Shown piece after piece: positions 62,266 to 64,000 of a stretch of DNA of 64,000 bases (position 1 is the first letter of the stretch; each line of letters starts with the position of its first letter). The stretch comes from Branchiostoma floridae. Taxonomy: Eukaryota > Chordata > Leptocardii > Amphioxiformes > Branchiostomatidae. Both the position numbers and the translations under genes were made by a program. The stretch covers positions 14,970,407 to 15,034,406 of the forward strand of contig NC_049987.1 of the NCBI RefSeq assembly GCF_000003815.2, written 5' to 3'. The notes beneath the pieces were generated by a model. That model made no database searches. It had not been told where the DNA came from and was given only the letters and a program-made list of their open reading frames with translations.

Positions 62266-62708
62266 GCAGTACTGATACTACTTTCACAATTGAGACACAT
62301 GTCCATATAAATATACATAGAGAGAGCTGAGTACACACATTTAGAACTTATTACCATAATAAATATAGTAGGGAAATTCAGATATTGTACAATGAGTAGG
62401 GTGGACAAGATACTGTCAGTGTAATGCCTTATTTATAGAGAAGATGAAGAACTTATAAAACAAACTTGAAAGTATTGTATGTATAGTTATATAGATAACA
62501 TGTGTGCAATATGGAGTATCGCGTTTCTAACTTTTACCTTTTTCCAAATCTGAAAATATCTGGAAACATGTATTGTTAAATGTGTATGAAATCAAAGGGT
62601 TGTTACTGTGAAAAGTGTTTCACTTAACGTGGTATTACTAACCTAATCGCAAAAAAAACTAATATTATATATTGTTTTGTCGTTACAGGAGGCGCAAATA
62701 GATAGGGC

Positions 62709-63185
62709 ATGGACATCTTTACGATTTTGGTCTTGGTCGTGGTCTTGGTCTGCATGCGCTGTTCCGTGTATTGGTTTTCACGTTTTCTTGAAATAATAGA
62801 GGGCTTCATACCAGGTTGGAACGTCACCGGAAGACACAGAAATAGGCACAGAAGACAGAAACCAGTCTACGATCATCATAGAAGCAGAAGAAGACGACGT
62901 GAAGGTTTGAATGGCACTCAAACTTGCATCGTGGTATTCGTGGTGGGCTGCGTATTCCTGGGAATCATCTACTTTGGCATCAAGGTTGTGGAGCTGCTGC
63001 ATAAAACCGTTGAGGCCATAGAACACATTTTAACGGTGTCTGATACCTTCACGGAAACGACAGAAGTGGGCGGCTGGTTTTGGGGCGTGTCACGTGTCAT
63101 CACAAAGACCGCACAGGTGCCGCGACACACTCTTGAAGACGTCTACGGATACATTACAGGAAGGAATAGACTGGAACTGGAATGA
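62709..63185 (+). CDS. Unrecognised small membrane protein, 158 residues
   Basis: I do not recognise a family. The open frame starts at the first ATG, 16 bases after a good acceptor (TTTTGTCGTTACAG, ending near 62690), which suggests a spliced 5' UTR. Residues 3-16 are hydrophobic (IFTILVLVVVLVCM), a signal anchor or signal peptide. Residues 39-66 are very basic (RHRNRHRRQK, RSRRRRREG). Residues 73-94 are a second hydrophobic helix (CIVVFVVGCVFLGIIYFGIKVV), followed by a mostly polar tail with GGWFWG. N-glycosylation sites NVT (38) and NGT (68) are present. The codon pattern is not repeat-like. No canonical AATAAA follows within the window. It could be a lineage-specific gene or a chance frame. 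Confidence 0.45.
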   Translation: MDIFTILVLVVVLVCMRCSVYWFSRFLEIIEGFIPGWNVTGRHRNRHRRQKPVYDHHRSRRRRREGLNGTQTCIVVFVVGCVFLGIIYFGIKVVELLHKTVEAIEHILTVSDTFTETTEVGGWFWGVSRVITKTAQVPRHTLEDVYGYITGRNRLELE

Positions 63186-63530
63186 CAAACATGAAAATGA
63201 AGAACACTACAGTACTTTACTTTTATTTGCGGGGTAACCTATATCCGTTGTTTCTAAAAGCAGTAATTCGGGATATCAAGCCGACGGACGGTGGTTGCGA
63301 AGGGCAACATGGTATTGTTAAAATATGCATACTGCAATTTGAAACCACCATATGTATCTTACCATCTGTCGACTTGATATTCCTAAATACCCTGTTTTTA
63401 TAAACAATGAAGATAGGATACCCCTCGGATTAACGTGAACCAGCGTTACAATAATCGTACCCACCAAGGCCACTCTCATGTTGTAAACAAATCCAGCAAT
63501 CCAGCGAATGTCATCCATATAATTGATTGA

Positions 63531-64000
63531 TTTATTTGCAAATCCATGCCCGTAGGCTGATTGCAAGGGTACCACAGATAGTAAAAAGTAACAAGTGTCT
63601 ATTCTATATAGCTGTCAATATGCATGCATGATTCTACATTGTTTACTGGGAGGTTTGACTTCTTCATTGGAGGCAGTGGCTAATGAAAAGTCCCACGTCT
63701 TTAATGATTAGTGGGTTCTGTGATTTTTTCAGGAATATAATATTTTGGAGGTCTACCAACTGTTGAAAAGTTGGGAATATTGTTTTGATTGTGTCAAAAA
63801 GGTTGTTTCTTTCATCCTCATAATGGGGGCAGTTGCATATAAAATGTATTTCATCTTCCACTGCATCCGTCGCACAGTCTGAACAAATCAGTATGGCCCA
63901 TATGTGAAATCCTGGTTTAGTAATGGATTCTCTTTTTTCATTTGTATATATGATACGGTATATCTTCCCAGTTATTGTTAGTTAGCTCTAGTCGAAAGTA
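63531..64000 (-). mobile_element. Non-LTR retrotransposon, 3' end of reverse transcriptase ORF and tail
   Basis: On the minus strand, 63664 to about 63890 reads ICSDCATDAVEDEIHFICNC then PHYEDERNNLFDTI. This is the CxxC...H...C pattern that closes the ORF of many LINE reverse transcriptases, with the usual EDExHFxxxCPxYxxxR. The protein ends LFISHCLQ at 63664. A short 3' UTR follows, with the tail ...TACGGGCATGGATTTGCAAATAAATC (63531-63560, quoted in part). The element runs off the right edge of the window. Frame upstream of 63890 is less clear. Confidence 0.65.

Noticed and set aside
62012-62338. His-Thr-rich and Cys-Val-rich frames
   Set aside because: Translation of the TG microsatellite.

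Overview
The window is eukaryotic and intron-dense. It is most likely from an amphioxus (Branchiostoma) or another invertebrate deuterostome. Reasons: two vertebrate-type gene families are split into many short exons with consensus GT-AG junctions; a nuclear tRNA-Lys gene has internal A and B boxes; and the introns are full of fold-back elements, MITEs, a tRNA-derived SINE, microsatellites and non-LTR retrotransposon ends. The species call is inference.

Region 1 (1-48276, minus strand) is a fibrocystin-L (PKHD1L1) orthologue. I could join 56 coding exons in one unbroken frame, about 3,370 codons. The ATG and signal peptide are at 48276 and the 3' end runs off the window at base 1. The order is signal peptide, IPT/TIG 1-3, PA14, a conserved unnamed region, IPT 4-7, a cupredoxin-like module, IPT 8-14, G8-1, parallel beta-helix 1, a basic/proline linker, G8-2, and the start of beta-helix 2. 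The C-terminal part with the membrane anchor lies outside. Intron 1 is 12.6 kb and holds tRNA-Lys(CUU), three inverted-repeat elements, a MITE and a degenerate tandem array.

Region 2 (50597-60506, minus strand) is a ten-exon SLC22-type major-facilitator transporter of about 573 residues. It has the glycosylated loop 1, both MFS sugar-transporter-like motifs and a C-terminal PDZ-ligand-like tail. Exons 4 and 5 do not join in frame (one extra base), so it is either an assembly or allele error or a damaged gene. Its last exon and part of the 3' UTR are tandemly duplicated. The 5.2 kb intron 1 holds a GT/GA microsatellite and two MITE copies.

Region 3 (60507-64000) is intergenic DNA with two minus-strand non-LTR retrotransposon 3' ends and a GT microsatellite. 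It also holds one unrecognised plus-strand coding exon (62709-63185) for a small two-hydrophobic-segment protein.

The two main genes are not functionally linked by anything visible. I see no clear new multi-gene system. The items most worth checking are the transporter 3'-end duplication and frameshift, the duplicated splice acceptor in PKHD1L1, the unrecognised small gene, and the dispersed palindromes.
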